The notes under the pieces were generated by a model that made no database searches, was not told the origin of the DNA, and saw nothing but the letters and a program-made list of their open reading frames with translations. A DNA stretch of 64,000 bases from Dokdonella sp. (GTDB taxonomy: Bacteria > Pseudomonadota > Gammaproteobacteria > Xanthomonadales > Rhodanobacteraceae), in NCBI RefSeq assembly GCF_017744955.1, contig NZ_JAGIAG010000001.1:1116001-1180000 (forward strand). Reading direction: 5' to 3'. The position numbers and the translations under genes were made by a program. Shown piece after piece: positions 52,727 through 61,105 of the stretch (position 1 is the stretch's first letter; the number at the start of each line of letters is the position of its first letter).

Positions 52727-53665
52727 TCACGGCGTATCGGCGTGGCGCGCTGCTGCGGCCTCGGCCAGGCGCCGCAGGTCGGCGAGGGTTTCCCGGGCGT
52801 CGGCGTAGAACTCGGGGATGTGTTCCAGTTCGGGATCGCTGGCCTGGTAGATCAGCGACGCGGCCGTGTGCGTTCCGTGCGTGCGTTCCAGCGCGTAGCC
52901 GGCTTCGCCGGCGAGCGCGACCACCCAGCCGGGGCGCGAACGCGCCGCGCCCTGGGGGCCATCGGCATCCTCGGCGCCGGAAACGAGCGCTCCCGCGCGG
53001 CCGGCGGCCTGCAAGACGGCTTGATGGATGTCGCGAATGCGCGGAATCCAGTCCGGATCGCCGAGGTTCGCGCCGCGCAACACGGCCACGCGCAGTTCCG
53101 CTTCGCGCAGGTCCGCGCCATGCAGGTCCGCACCGCCGAGGTTCGCGCCGGCGAGATTGGCCTGCAGCAGCCGCGCTCCGCGCAGGTTGGCGCCGGACAG
53201 GTCCGCGCCGATCAGCGCGGTGTCGTACAGATCGGCATCGCTCAGATCGGCGCCGGCGAGTTCCGCACCGTGCAGGTCGGCGCCGCTGACGTCGCTCTCG
53301 CGCAGATTCGCCTCGCGCAGGCGCGCGCCGTGCAGCTGCGCGCCGAACAGATTCGCGCCGCGCAGGCATGCGCCGCGCAGATCGGCGCTGCGCAAATCCG
53401 CGCCGGACAGGTCGGCGCCGGACAGATCGGCACCGTCGAGTCTGGCGTGGCGCAGGTCCACCTCGCTCAAGTCCGCTCCGCGCAGGCTCGCTTCGCGGAG
53501 GTCGGCGCCGCTCAAATCGGCGCCGTGCAGGTCCGCCTGTTTCGCGGCCGCGCTTTCGACCGCCCGTCCGAGCTGCGCGGGACGGTCGACGCCGGCCATT
53601 TCGTCGGTGAGGTCGCATTCGTACTGGACTTCACCGGTATGGCGGTTGGCGATGCGGAACTTCAT
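52727..53665 (-). CDS. Pentapeptide-repeat protein
   Basis: This 312-residue protein has a short N-terminal domain (MKFRIANRHTGEVQYECDL, echoing GEVQYEC-type heads of such proteins), then about 30 A(D/N)LXX repeats at about 43-210 (ADLHGADLSGADLREASLRG). These make a right-handed square helix that can mimic DNA, as in Qnr/MfpA, or bind protein. A C-terminal domain (about 215-312) is not a repeat and has no family I know. No signal peptide, so cytosolic. Role unknown; gyrase protection is one possibility only. Confidence 0.88.
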   Translation of the reverse strand: MKFRIANRHTGEVQYECDLTDEMAGVDRPAQLGRAVESAAAKQADLHGADLSGADLREASLRGADLSEVDLRHARLDGADLSGADLSGADLRSADLRGACLRGANLFGAQLHGARLREANLRESDVSGADLHGAELAGADLSDADLYDTALIGADLSGANLRGARLLQANLAGANLGGADLHGADLREAELRVAVLRGANLGDPDWIPRIRDIHQAVLQAAGRAGALVSGAEDADGPQGAARSRPGWVVALAGEAGYALERTHGTHTAASLIYQASDPELEHIPEFYADARETLADLRRLAEAAAARHADTP

Positions 53666-53747
53666 CGTCGTCTCCTGCCCGCGGGCGGCGGCGCGGACTG
53701 TATCCGGTCCGCCGCCCGTCGGTAGCGCCGGGCGGCGGCGTGCCGAT

Positions 53748-54227
53748 CTAGAGGCAGTCGACGAGGCCGTCGTAGATCGTCGTCGCCGATCCCGGAAGCG
53801 GCGCGTACAAGGGCTCGTCGCCGGCCAGCGCCGTCAACAGCGCGTCGATCGTCGTGCCCGGCACCAGCGGCGTGCGGCAGCGCCAGAACTGCTTCTGCAC
53901 GATGAAGCGGCCGGTGGCGGGATCGATGTCCTCGTAGCTGCCGGCGAACAGCCAGAGGCAGCGCCCGATTTTTCCGCTCGTCTGCTCGACCGAACAGCGG
54001 TAGCCGAGCGACTGGATGTTGCTGTAGTCGCCCTCGCAGAACGTGTCGCCGCAGATGTCGTCGAAATTGCGGCGCAGCTGCGAGGCCAGCGTGTACCAGG
54101 CCTCGTACTGCGCGTCGGTCGTGAAGTAGCCGTAGACGTCGCCGAAGGTCGGCGCGGTCTGCGCGGCGACCGGATTGGAGACGGCGGCGAGCAGCAGCAG
54201 GGCGGGCAATGGAATGCGAAACGACAT
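53748..54227 (-). CDS. Small secreted Cys-containing protein, unknown
   Basis: This 159-residue protein has a signal peptide (MSFRIPLPALLLLAAVSNPVAAQ) and six cysteines in the mature part (DICGDTFCEGDY, YRCSVEQ, GRCLWLF, WRCRTP and a terminal DCL), suggesting disulfides. An AAGGAGA site lies 8 bp before the ATG. No family recognised. It shares its strand with the pentapeptide gene 82 bp downstream. Confidence 0.75.
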   Translation of the reverse strand: MSFRIPLPALLLLAAVSNPVAAQTAPTFGDVYGYFTTDAQYEAWYTLASQLRRNFDDICGDTFCEGDYSNIQSLGYRCSVEQTSGKIGRCLWLFAGSYEDIDPATGRFIVQKQFWRCRTPLVPGTTIDALLTALAGDEPLYAPLPGSATTIYDGLVDCL

Positions 54228-54574
54228 GATCGGCTCTCCTTGGCGATGATGGATGTCCGCGGCGCGACGCGCGTCGACGGACCGCGGCAGGATGAACCGT
54301 GGTTTCGCCGGTGCCGACCGGCGCGATCGGAAAGACGCATCGGGGAATAGCGCGCCGGCGTGTCGGAGGATGCCGATCCGCGCGTACGACGAGCGGGCGG
54401 TTCGCGCAAGCGCGGCGGCGCGAGGACGCATCCCCACGCGAAGTACGCCGGTGCCAACCCGTTCGCGGGCCGCGGCGGATGCCTGGTTTTGCAGGTGATT
54501 CAGGTATTTGCACACGCGCGAAAATCCGTCTCGCGATGGTAGAGTAGCCGCGTGCAAGCCCCTGAAAGTCTCCC
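54228..54574. other. Divergent intergenic region before mltB
   Basis: This 347-bp gap has no credible gene. It must carry the promoters of the small secreted protein gene and of mltB. No consensus promoter or repeat was clear. Confidence 0.4.
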
Positions 54575-55591
54575 TTGATCCGAAGAACTTTTCTCATCCT
54601 CCTCTGCGCGCTGGCCTGCGGCCAGGCTGCGCCGTCGGCGGCATCCGCCGCCGCCACCGCCAAGACCCCGCCGAGCGCCGACCAGCGCGCCTTCGCCGCC
54701 GAAGTGGCGAAGGACGGCGGCCCCAGCGCACAGAGCGTGCTGGAGACCCTCGCCGGCGCCAAGGTGCAGCAGTCGATCCTCGACGCGATCGCGCGCCCGG
54801 CCGAGAAGACGCGCGAGTGGAAGGACTACCGGCCGATCTTCGTCACCGACAAGCGCATCGCCGACGGCGTCGCGTTCCGCCGCGCCAATGCCGAACTGCT
54901 CGACCGCATCGGCGGCGAGTACGGCGTGCCGCCGGAGATCATCGTCGCGATCATCGGCGTGGAGACCGGCTACGGCAAGAACACCGGCAAGTACCGCGTG
55001 CTCGACGCGCTGTCGACGCTGGCGTTCAACTACCCGCCGCGCGCGAAGTTCTTCCGCGGCGAGCTGAAGCAGCTGTTCCTGCTCGGCGACCAGCACCTGC
55101 CCTATGCGGTCGACGAGCTGAAGGGCTCGTACGCCGGCGCGATGGGCTGGGGCCAGTTCATGCCGACCAGCATCGCGCAGTGGGCCAGGGACGAGGACGG
55201 CGACGGCCGCATCGACCTGTGGAATTCGCTGCCGGACATCACCGCCAGCGTCGCCAACTATTTCCTCGCGCACGGCTGGCAGAAGGATCAGCCGGTGACC
55301 GTGCGCGCGCAGCCGGCGGCCGACGCGCAGGCGCTCGCGCCGGCGAACTCCGAACCGGTCTGGTCGCTGCAGCAGCTGGAAGCGTGGGGCTACGCGCCGA
55401 TCGAGCGCGTCGACGCGCAGACGCCGTCGACCCTGCTCAAGCTGGAAGCCGAGCGCGGACCCGAGTACTGGTTGACGTTCAAGAATTTCTACGTGATCAC
55501 GCGCTACAACAGGAGCCCGCTGTATTCGATGGCGGTGTGGCAGCTGGCGCAGGCGATCGCCGCCGGCGCCGCGGAAACGCCCGCCTCGTGA
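54575..55591 (+). CDS. mltB: Lytic murein transglycosylase B
   Basis: This 338-residue periplasmic enzyme cleaves glycan strands to 1,6-anhydro ends. It begins at TTG (MIRRTFLILLCALACGQAAP), with a signal peptide. The catalytic Glu is in AIIGVETGYGKNTG; YPPRAKFFRGEL, GSYAGAMGWGQFMPTSIAQWA and DGDGRIDLWNSLPDITASVANYF are family marks. It overlaps rlpA by 4 bp. The usual lipobox of E. coli MltB is not obvious here. Confidence 0.95.
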   Translation: MIRRTFLILLCALACGQAAPSAASAAATAKTPPSADQRAFAAEVAKDGGPSAQSVLETLAGAKVQQSILDAIARPAEKTREWKDYRPIFVTDKRIADGVAFRRANAELLDRIGGEYGVPPEIIVAIIGVETGYGKNTGKYRVLDALSTLAFNYPPRAKFFRGELKQLFLLGDQHLPYAVDELKGSYAGAMGWGQFMPTSIAQWARDEDGDGRIDLWNSLPDITASVANYFLAHGWQKDQPVTVRAQPAADAQALAPANSEPVWSLQQLEAWGYAPIERVDAQTPSTLLKLEAERGPEYWLTFKNFYVITRYNRSPLYSMAVWQLAQAIAAGAAETPAS

Positions 55592-56535
55592 GCGCGTCGC
55601 GCGCGCTTCTCCTCGCCGCGCTCGGCCTCGCGCTGGCCGCCTGCAGCGGGCCCAAGCCGCGCCGCGACGCACCGCGCACGCCGCCGTCGAGTCCGCGCGG
55701 CGATCGCTTGCCGGCGGAGACGTCGCGGCAGCAGTCCGAGCGCTACCACAAGGACCAGGACGGCGGTCCCGACGCCCCGGCGATCGACGTCAGCAAGATT
55801 CCCGAACCGGTGCCGAAAGCCGAACCGCGCTCGCGTTACGGCAACCGCGAGACCTACAGCGTGCTCGGCCGCAGCTATCGCGTGCTGCCGGACGCGCGCG
55901 GCTACAGCGAGCGCGGCGTCGCCTCGTGGTACGGCAACAAGTTCCACGGCTACATGACGTCCTCGTTCGAGCCCTACGACATGTACGCGTTCAGCGCCGC
56001 GCACAAGACGCTGCCGCTGCCGAGCTATGCGCGCGTGACGAACCTGGAGAACGGCAAGAGCGTGGTCGTGCGCGTCAACGATCGCGGCCCGTTTCACGAG
56101 AACCGCCTGATCGACCTGTCCTATGCGGCCGCGGTCAAGATCGGCGTGTGGCCGAAGGGCACCGGCCTGGTCGAGGTGCGCGCGATCGATCCGGAGCGTC
56201 CGGACGCGCTGCCGCCGACCCAGGTCGCCTCGATCGCGCCGTCGCGTCCGATCGTCCCGGCACGCGCCGACGAGCCGCCGCCGTCCGCCGGCGGCGCGCC
56301 GCGCATCTATCTGCAGATCGGCGCGTTCGGCGATCGCGCCAATGCCGAACGCGCCGTCGCCAACGCGACGCGCGCCGGCCTGGATCGCGTCGACATCCAG
56401 TCGGCCACGGTCGACGGGCGCACGGTGCATCGCGTGCGCGTCGGTCCGCTGCCCGACGTGGACGCCGCCGACGCGATGACCGAGCGCATCGAACAACTCG
56501 GCCTCGGCGCGCCGCGCGTCGCGATCGAGCGCTGA
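55588..56535 (+). CDS. rlpA: Septal ring lytic transglycosylase RlpA, lipoprotein
   Basis: This 315-residue outer-membrane lipoprotein has lipobox ALAAC near residue 18. A double-psi barrel follows (RGVASWYGNKFHGYMTSSFEPYDMYAFSAAHKTLPLPSYARV ... NDRGPFHENRLIDLSYAAA) with the catalytic Glu/Asp positions, then a C-terminal SPOR domain (about 240-315: YLQIGAFGDRANAERAV) that binds denuded glycans at the septum. GTG start overlaps the mltB stop. Confidence 0.95.
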   Translation: MSASRALLLAALGLALAACSGPKPRRDAPRTPPSSPRGDRLPAETSRQQSERYHKDQDGGPDAPAIDVSKIPEPVPKAEPRSRYGNRETYSVLGRSYRVLPDARGYSERGVASWYGNKFHGYMTSSFEPYDMYAFSAAHKTLPLPSYARVTNLENGKSVVVRVNDRGPFHENRLIDLSYAAAVKIGVWPKGTGLVEVRAIDPERPDALPPTQVASIAPSRPIVPARADEPPPSAGGAPRIYLQIGAFGDRANAERAVANATRAGLDRVDIQSATVDGRTVHRVRVGPLPDVDAADAMTERIEQLGLGAPRVAIER

Positions 56536-56639
56536 ATGCCAGGCGTACCGCCGATCGCGCGATCGCTCGTGCGGGGTGTTTTGACCGGCATGCTCTGCGA
56601 CAATCCTTTTTTTGCGATGTGCAAGGATCTCAGTCCCGA

Positions 56640-57977
56640 ATGAAAGTGAACCTCCTGATCCGGCCTCTTCTGTTCGCCTGCGCGCTCGCCGCGACGGGCG
56701 TGCAGGCCGCTCCGGCTCCCGCCGCGGCAGCACCCGCGGCGGCGAAGCCGGAGCCCGCTTCGGCGCCGTCGCAGCCGGCCAATCTGCCGACCCCGCAGCC
56801 GGTCGCCAAGCCGGCGGCGCCGCCGGCGCCGGGGACTCCCGGCAGCGGTCCGGTGCCGCCGCCGCCGACGATCGACGCCAAGAGCTGGGTGCTGATGGAC
56901 TACACCAGCGGCCAGATCCTCGCCGAGAGCAACATGGACGCGCGCGTCGCGCCGGCGTCGATCACCAAGGTGATGACCTCCTACGTCGTCTCGGCCGAGC
57001 TCGCGCACGGCAAGATCAAGATGGACGACAAGGTCGCCATCAGCGAGAACGCCTGGCGCTCCGGCGGCGCCGGCACCGACGGCTCGACCAGCTTCCTGCA
57101 GCTCAACAGCCAGGTGCCGCTGAAGGACCTGCTGTACGGCATGATCATCCAGTCCGGCAACGACGCCGCGATCGCGCTGGCCGAGCACACGGCTGGTTCC
57201 GAGGCGACGTTCGCCCAGCTGATGAACCAGTACGCGGCCAAGCTCGGCATGAACGGCACCAATTACGTCGACGCCAGCGGCCTGCCCAATCCGAACCACT
57301 ACACGACCGCGCGCGACATCGCCGTGCTGTCGCGCGCGCTGATCCACGACTATCCCGACGAATACAAGGTCTACTCGGTCAAGGATTTCGAGTGGAACGG
57401 CATCAAGCAGCACAACCGCAACACGCTGCTGTGGCGCGATTCCACCGTCGACGGCATCAAGACCGGCCACACCTCCGAGGCCGGTTTCTGCCTCGCCACC
57501 TCGGCCTTGCGCGGCGACCAGCGCCTGATCGCGGTGGTGATGGGCGCGCCGAGCGAGAAGCAGCGCGCCGACGACAACCAGGCCCTGCTCGCCTACGGTT
57601 TCCGTTTCTTCGAAACGCAGAAGCTGTATCCGGCGAACAAGCCGCTGGCCGATCCCGAGCTGTGGAAGGGCGAGGCCGCGAACCTGCCGCTCGGCGTCGC
57701 CGAGGACGTGCTGATCACCTTTCCGCGCGGGCGCTACGGCGACCTCAAGGCGAGCCTGGAAATGCCCTCGCGCCTGATCGCGCCGATCGAGAAGGGCAAG
57801 CAGGTCGGCATGTTGAAGGTCACGCTCGACGGCAAGACGCTGCTCGAACGGCCGCTGGTCGCGCTGGCCGACGGCGGCGAAGGCGGCTTCTTCAAGCGCC
57901 TGTCCGACGGCTTCTGGATGTGGTTCAAGGGCGACGCCGGACCGGCCGTGTCGGCGGAAGCGCCGAAAGGCAACTAG
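56640..57977 (+). CDS. dacA: D-alanyl-D-alanine carboxypeptidase (PBP5-type)
   Basis: This 445-residue periplasmic enzyme trims pentapeptides. It has a signal peptide (to about QAAP), an Ala/Pro-rich linker (about 25-75), and the three active-site motifs: SXXK in APASITKVMTS, SGN in QSGNDAAIALAEH and KTG in GIKTGHTSEAGF. The C-terminal PBP5 domain (about 330-420) and a final amphipathic stretch (FFKRLSDGFWMWFKG) anchor it to the membrane. The Pro-rich linker is unusual for the family. Confidence 0.96.
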   Translation: MKVNLLIRPLLFACALAATGVQAAPAPAAAAPAAAKPEPASAPSQPANLPTPQPVAKPAAPPAPGTPGSGPVPPPPTIDAKSWVLMDYTSGQILAESNMDARVAPASITKVMTSYVVSAELAHGKIKMDDKVAISENAWRSGGAGTDGSTSFLQLNSQVPLKDLLYGMIIQSGNDAAIALAEHTAGSEATFAQLMNQYAAKLGMNGTNYVDASGLPNPNHYTTARDIAVLSRALIHDYPDEYKVYSVKDFEWNGIKQHNRNTLLWRDSTVDGIKTGHTSEAGFCLATSALRGDQRLIAVVMGAPSEKQRADDNQALLAYGFRFFETQKLYPANKPLADPELWKGEAANLPLGVAEDVLITFPRGRYGDLKASLEMPSRLIAPIEKGKQVGMLKVTLDGKTLLERPLVALADGGEGGFFKRLSDGFWMWFKGDAGPAVSAEAPKGN

Positions 57978-57983
57978 AGCTTT

Positions 57984-58078
57984 TGGACACGGATCGACGC
58001 GGATCGACACGGATAAGGCAGCAAGGGAGGCATTGGCCTTATGCGCCTTGATCCGCGCCGATCCGCGTCCGACGCTCT
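57984..58078. repeat. GATCCGCG-type inverted-repeat element after dacA
   Basis: ACACGGATCGACGCGGATCG ... ATAAGGC on the left (57986-58019) and GCCTTATGCGCCTTGATCCG ... CGTCCGACG on the right (58036-58074) are near-complementary. This repeat fills the dacA-ybeD gap and differs in sequence from the GATTGG and CCCGC classes. Confidence 0.75.
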
Positions 58079-58102
58079 TTTCTTTTCCAAGCGAGCCAAC
58101 CC

Positions 58103-58393
58103 ATGAAAGACCTCGACGACATCCACGCGCAGAATCCGGAGCAGGGCTTCCAGTTTCCGGGCGTGTTCGAGATCACCGCGATGGGCAGCGCCGCCGCCGA
58201 TCTCGAGCACCGCGTGCCGGAAATCCTCGACAGCCTCGGCCTCACGGTGCTCGCCGACGCGGTACAGGTGCGGCCCTCGCGCGAGGGCAACTACGTGTCG
58301 GTCACGGCGAGCTTCACCTGCCCGTCGCGCGAGAAGTACGACGCCGCGCACGCGGCGCTGCGCGCGGAGCCTGGGATACGCTGGACGCTGTGA
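58103..58393 (+). CDS. ybeD: DUF493 (YbeD) protein
   Basis: This 96-residue small ferredoxin-like protein has NPEQGFQFPGVFEITAMG at the start and SREGNYVSVTASFTCPSREKYDA. Conserved in gammaproteobacteria before lipB; role unclear. Here lipB is 4.8 kb downstream, separated by two inserted genes. A repeat element lies just upstream. Confidence 0.93.
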   Translation: MKDLDDIHAQNPEQGFQFPGVFEITAMGSAAADLEHRVPEILDSLGLTVLADAVQVRPSREGNYVSVTASFTCPSREKYDAAHAALRAEPGIRWTL

Positions 58394-58521
58394 GCGCCGA
58401 GGTCGAGACGCGTCTCGACCAGCGCTGAAGCGGTTCCAGGCCGCTCCGCGCGCACGACCGAACCGCGCGGCCGGCTGATCGTGGACGGCGCGTCTGATCC
58501 TGTGGAGCGAGTGGGCCGTTC

Positions 58522-60645
58522 CTACCTCGATCCGCCTGGCCCGGCCAGCATCGCGTCCAGGAAGGCGTACATGTCGGCGTATTCCAGCGCTTGCGCATTC
58601 GCGCTGGTGGCGAAGTGGCCGAACTGATCGTCGGTGCGATACCACACCGGCGTGGACGGCGAGGCCGCCATCACCCGTGCGCCGAACTTGCCGCTGTGCC
58701 ACGGCGCCACGCGCTGATCGACCAGGCCGACGACCAGCAGCAGCGGTGGGTATTTCGTCCCGTCGCGCACGTGCTGGTAGGGATCCATCGCCAGCAGTTG
58801 TCTCATCCCGGTTTCGGTGCGCGGGTCGCCCATCTCGGCCATCTGGTTGGCGCCGTTCTTTTCCGAGAGCAGGCGCGTCGCGGTCAATTCGCCCGCGTGC
58901 ACCACCATTGCACCCCAGGCGTCCGGTGCGGTGGTGTAGGCGCCGCCGGTGAGGAGGCCGCCCATGCTGGCGCCAGAGCCGCTGATCCGCGCCGGCACGC
59001 TGTAGCCGCGCCGGACCAGCTCCCGGGCGCAGGCGATGAAGTCCTCGACGCCGCGCTGCTTGTTGGCGCCGCTGCCGCCGAGGCGCCAGGCATCGCCGTT
59101 CTCGCCGCCGCCGCGCGCGTGGCAATCCGCCAGAACGGCGCCTGCCTGCGGCCATTCCAGCAGGAGCGGCGAAAAATACGGCTGCAGGCTGATGCCGTAA
59201 CCGCCGTAGCCTTCCACGATGGCCCGCGCATGGCCATCCAGTTCCAAGTCGCGACGACGGATCACGCTCAGCGGCACCTGGGTACCGTCGGCGCTGGTGG
59301 CCTCGATTTCCTCGCTGATCAGCTCCGGATACGCCGGCGCGTCCAGCGTGCCGAGGCCGGTGTCGGACAGATTTCCGTCACGGGCCAGATAGACCTTGCG
59401 GGGGACGGTCCAGCTTTCCAGCGACAGCAGGACGCCGTCCTGGCGTGGGTCGGTGCGCATCAGATAGACGCTGCCTTCTCCGGGCAGCGCGGTCGGGACC
59501 AATGCGCCGGCGGCATAGTCCATGCGTTCGACGCGATCGAGGCCGTGGCGCATGGACTTGAGGTAGAGGCCGTCCTTCGCGACGCCCAATTCCGTCAGGA
59601 CGGCGTCCGCGCGTTCGGGAACCACGATCCTCGCGGCGGCCAAAGTTGCCTTCGGATCGCGCAGGTCCAGCGCCAGCACCTGCCGATTGGGCGTGCCTTT
59701 CGCCGACAACAGGTACAGGGTATCGCCGTGCAGCGCGCTGCTCTGCACATTGTCGGCGTCGTCGGTCGGGCAGCGCCATGTGGCGTCTGCCGTCACGGCG
59801 TCGGCCAGCGGTGTCACGCATGCGCGGGCGGAAGCGCGTGCGCCTCCGATCAGCAGCAAGGTCCAATCGCTGCCGGGCGCGGTGAGGATGACGGGGAAGT
59901 CGTGGGCGACGATTTTCAGCGCATCGTCGGCGCCGGCGCGCGCCAGCAGTCGGTCCTCGGCCTGCGCCTGGCCGAGTCGGTGCAGGTAGGCGCCGGAGCC
60001 TTGTATCGGATCGGGATCGTCCGGTTGGACATCGCGCAAACGGGTGTAGAAGAAGCCGCTGCCGTCGGGCAGCCAGGAGATGGGGAATTCGCTCCATACC
60101 GGTTTCAGCGTATCGGTCAGGCGCTTGCCGGTGACCGTGTCGAAAAGTTCGATCTCGCCGATCTCGTTGCCGCCGAAGCCGATGTTCACCGCCACCTTGC
60201 CGCCGTCGCGCGACACGCTGAAGCCGCCGATGCTGGCGCCGCCCTGCACGGTGTTCGGGTCGAGCAGCAGGCGTTCCTCGCCGTCGGCGTCGCGCACCAT
60301 CAACATGCCTTCCTTGCCGGTCGGCGCGCGCAGGAAGAACAGGCGGTCGCCGACCAGCGTATGGGCGCTGTGCCTGGTCGTGGCGGCGGCCACCCGGGTC
60401 AGGCGTTCGCGCCAGGATTGCAGTGTCGGCAGCGCGTCCAGCTTCGCGCGCGAAGCCGCGCCCTGCGCCTTCAGCCAGGCATCGAACTCGGCGTTCTTCT
60501 CGCCTTCCATCCAGCGGTACGGATCGGGCATGGAAAGGCCGAAAGCGCGATCGACCACGTCGACCGTCCGCGCCGCCGGAGGGTTCTGCGAGCAGCCGGC
60601 GAGGATGAGGATGGCGCACAGGGCTGGCGGGAAATGAGGTCGCAT
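58522..60645 (-). CDS. Prolyl oligopeptidase family (S9A) peptidase, lipoprotein
   Basis: This 707-residue protein has a lipobox (ILAGC near residue 18), an N-terminal propeller, and a C-terminal hydrolase domain. Marks: PYRWMEGEKNAEFDAWL, GYGGYGISLQPYFSP, and the nucleophile in GSGASMGGLLTGGA. A second S9A enzyme with different identity lies at 3970-6135. It interrupts ybeD and lipB and is on the other strand from them. Substrate unknown. Confidence 0.92.
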   Translation of the reverse strand: MRPHFPPALCAILILAGCSQNPPAARTVDVVDRAFGLSMPDPYRWMEGEKNAEFDAWLKAQGAASRAKLDALPTLQSWRERLTRVAAATTRHSAHTLVGDRLFFLRAPTGKEGMLMVRDADGEERLLLDPNTVQGGASIGGFSVSRDGGKVAVNIGFGGNEIGEIELFDTVTGKRLTDTLKPVWSEFPISWLPDGSGFFYTRLRDVQPDDPDPIQGSGAYLHRLGQAQAEDRLLARAGADDALKIVAHDFPVILTAPGSDWTLLLIGGARASARACVTPLADAVTADATWRCPTDDADNVQSSALHGDTLYLLSAKGTPNRQVLALDLRDPKATLAAARIVVPERADAVLTELGVAKDGLYLKSMRHGLDRVERMDYAAGALVPTALPGEGSVYLMRTDPRQDGVLLSLESWTVPRKVYLARDGNLSDTGLGTLDAPAYPELISEEIEATSADGTQVPLSVIRRRDLELDGHARAIVEGYGGYGISLQPYFSPLLLEWPQAGAVLADCHARGGGENGDAWRLGGSGANKQRGVEDFIACARELVRRGYSVPARISGSGASMGGLLTGGAYTTAPDAWGAMVVHAGELTATRLLSEKNGANQMAEMGDPRTETGMRQLLAMDPYQHVRDGTKYPPLLLVVGLVDQRVAPWHSGKFGARVMAASPSTPVWYRTDDQFGHFATSANAQALEYADMYAFLDAMLAGPGGSR

Positions 60646-61105
60646 GGCGGCGGTGTCCTGGATGCGGGGCTGGGGCGGAGAACTGGCGACGGACCATCAC
60701 GGGACAGCCCGCCATTCGAAGGAACAGATCAACGACCTTCCCTACGCCGATCCGGCCTGAAAAACGACATGCCTGGAGCGCGGTCGCCGCTGCCGGCAGC
60801 GGCGCGGTAGACGGCAAGGCGCAAGCGATCGGCACGGTCGCTTTCGAGGTCCTGCCGATCTTTCTCGTGAGCCGGGGCCATTCGCAACGGCGCCTCGGGA
60901 AGACGCGGCAGCGGGTGATCGCCGACGCGATGCAGAGAGGTCTTTCGTGCAAGGGCAACGACGTTCCGGTCATTGCCCGCTTCACCTGCCCGGCGTGCGA
61001 CGCGGCGCTGCGGGGCAGAGCCCGGCATACGCCGGACGCGGCGAGCGTTCATCGCCGAGTCGCCGATAGCGCCGCCGGCCCATCCCGCGCGGCGCCGTGC
61101 GCGCT
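60646..61105. other. Gap with no convincing gene
   Basis: This 460-bp stretch lies between two minus-strand genes. It has open frames on both strands, but they are Arg-rich, lack family motifs and have no ribosome binding sites, so I leave it unassigned. The upstream control region of the S9A gene is likely here. Confidence 0.45.
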
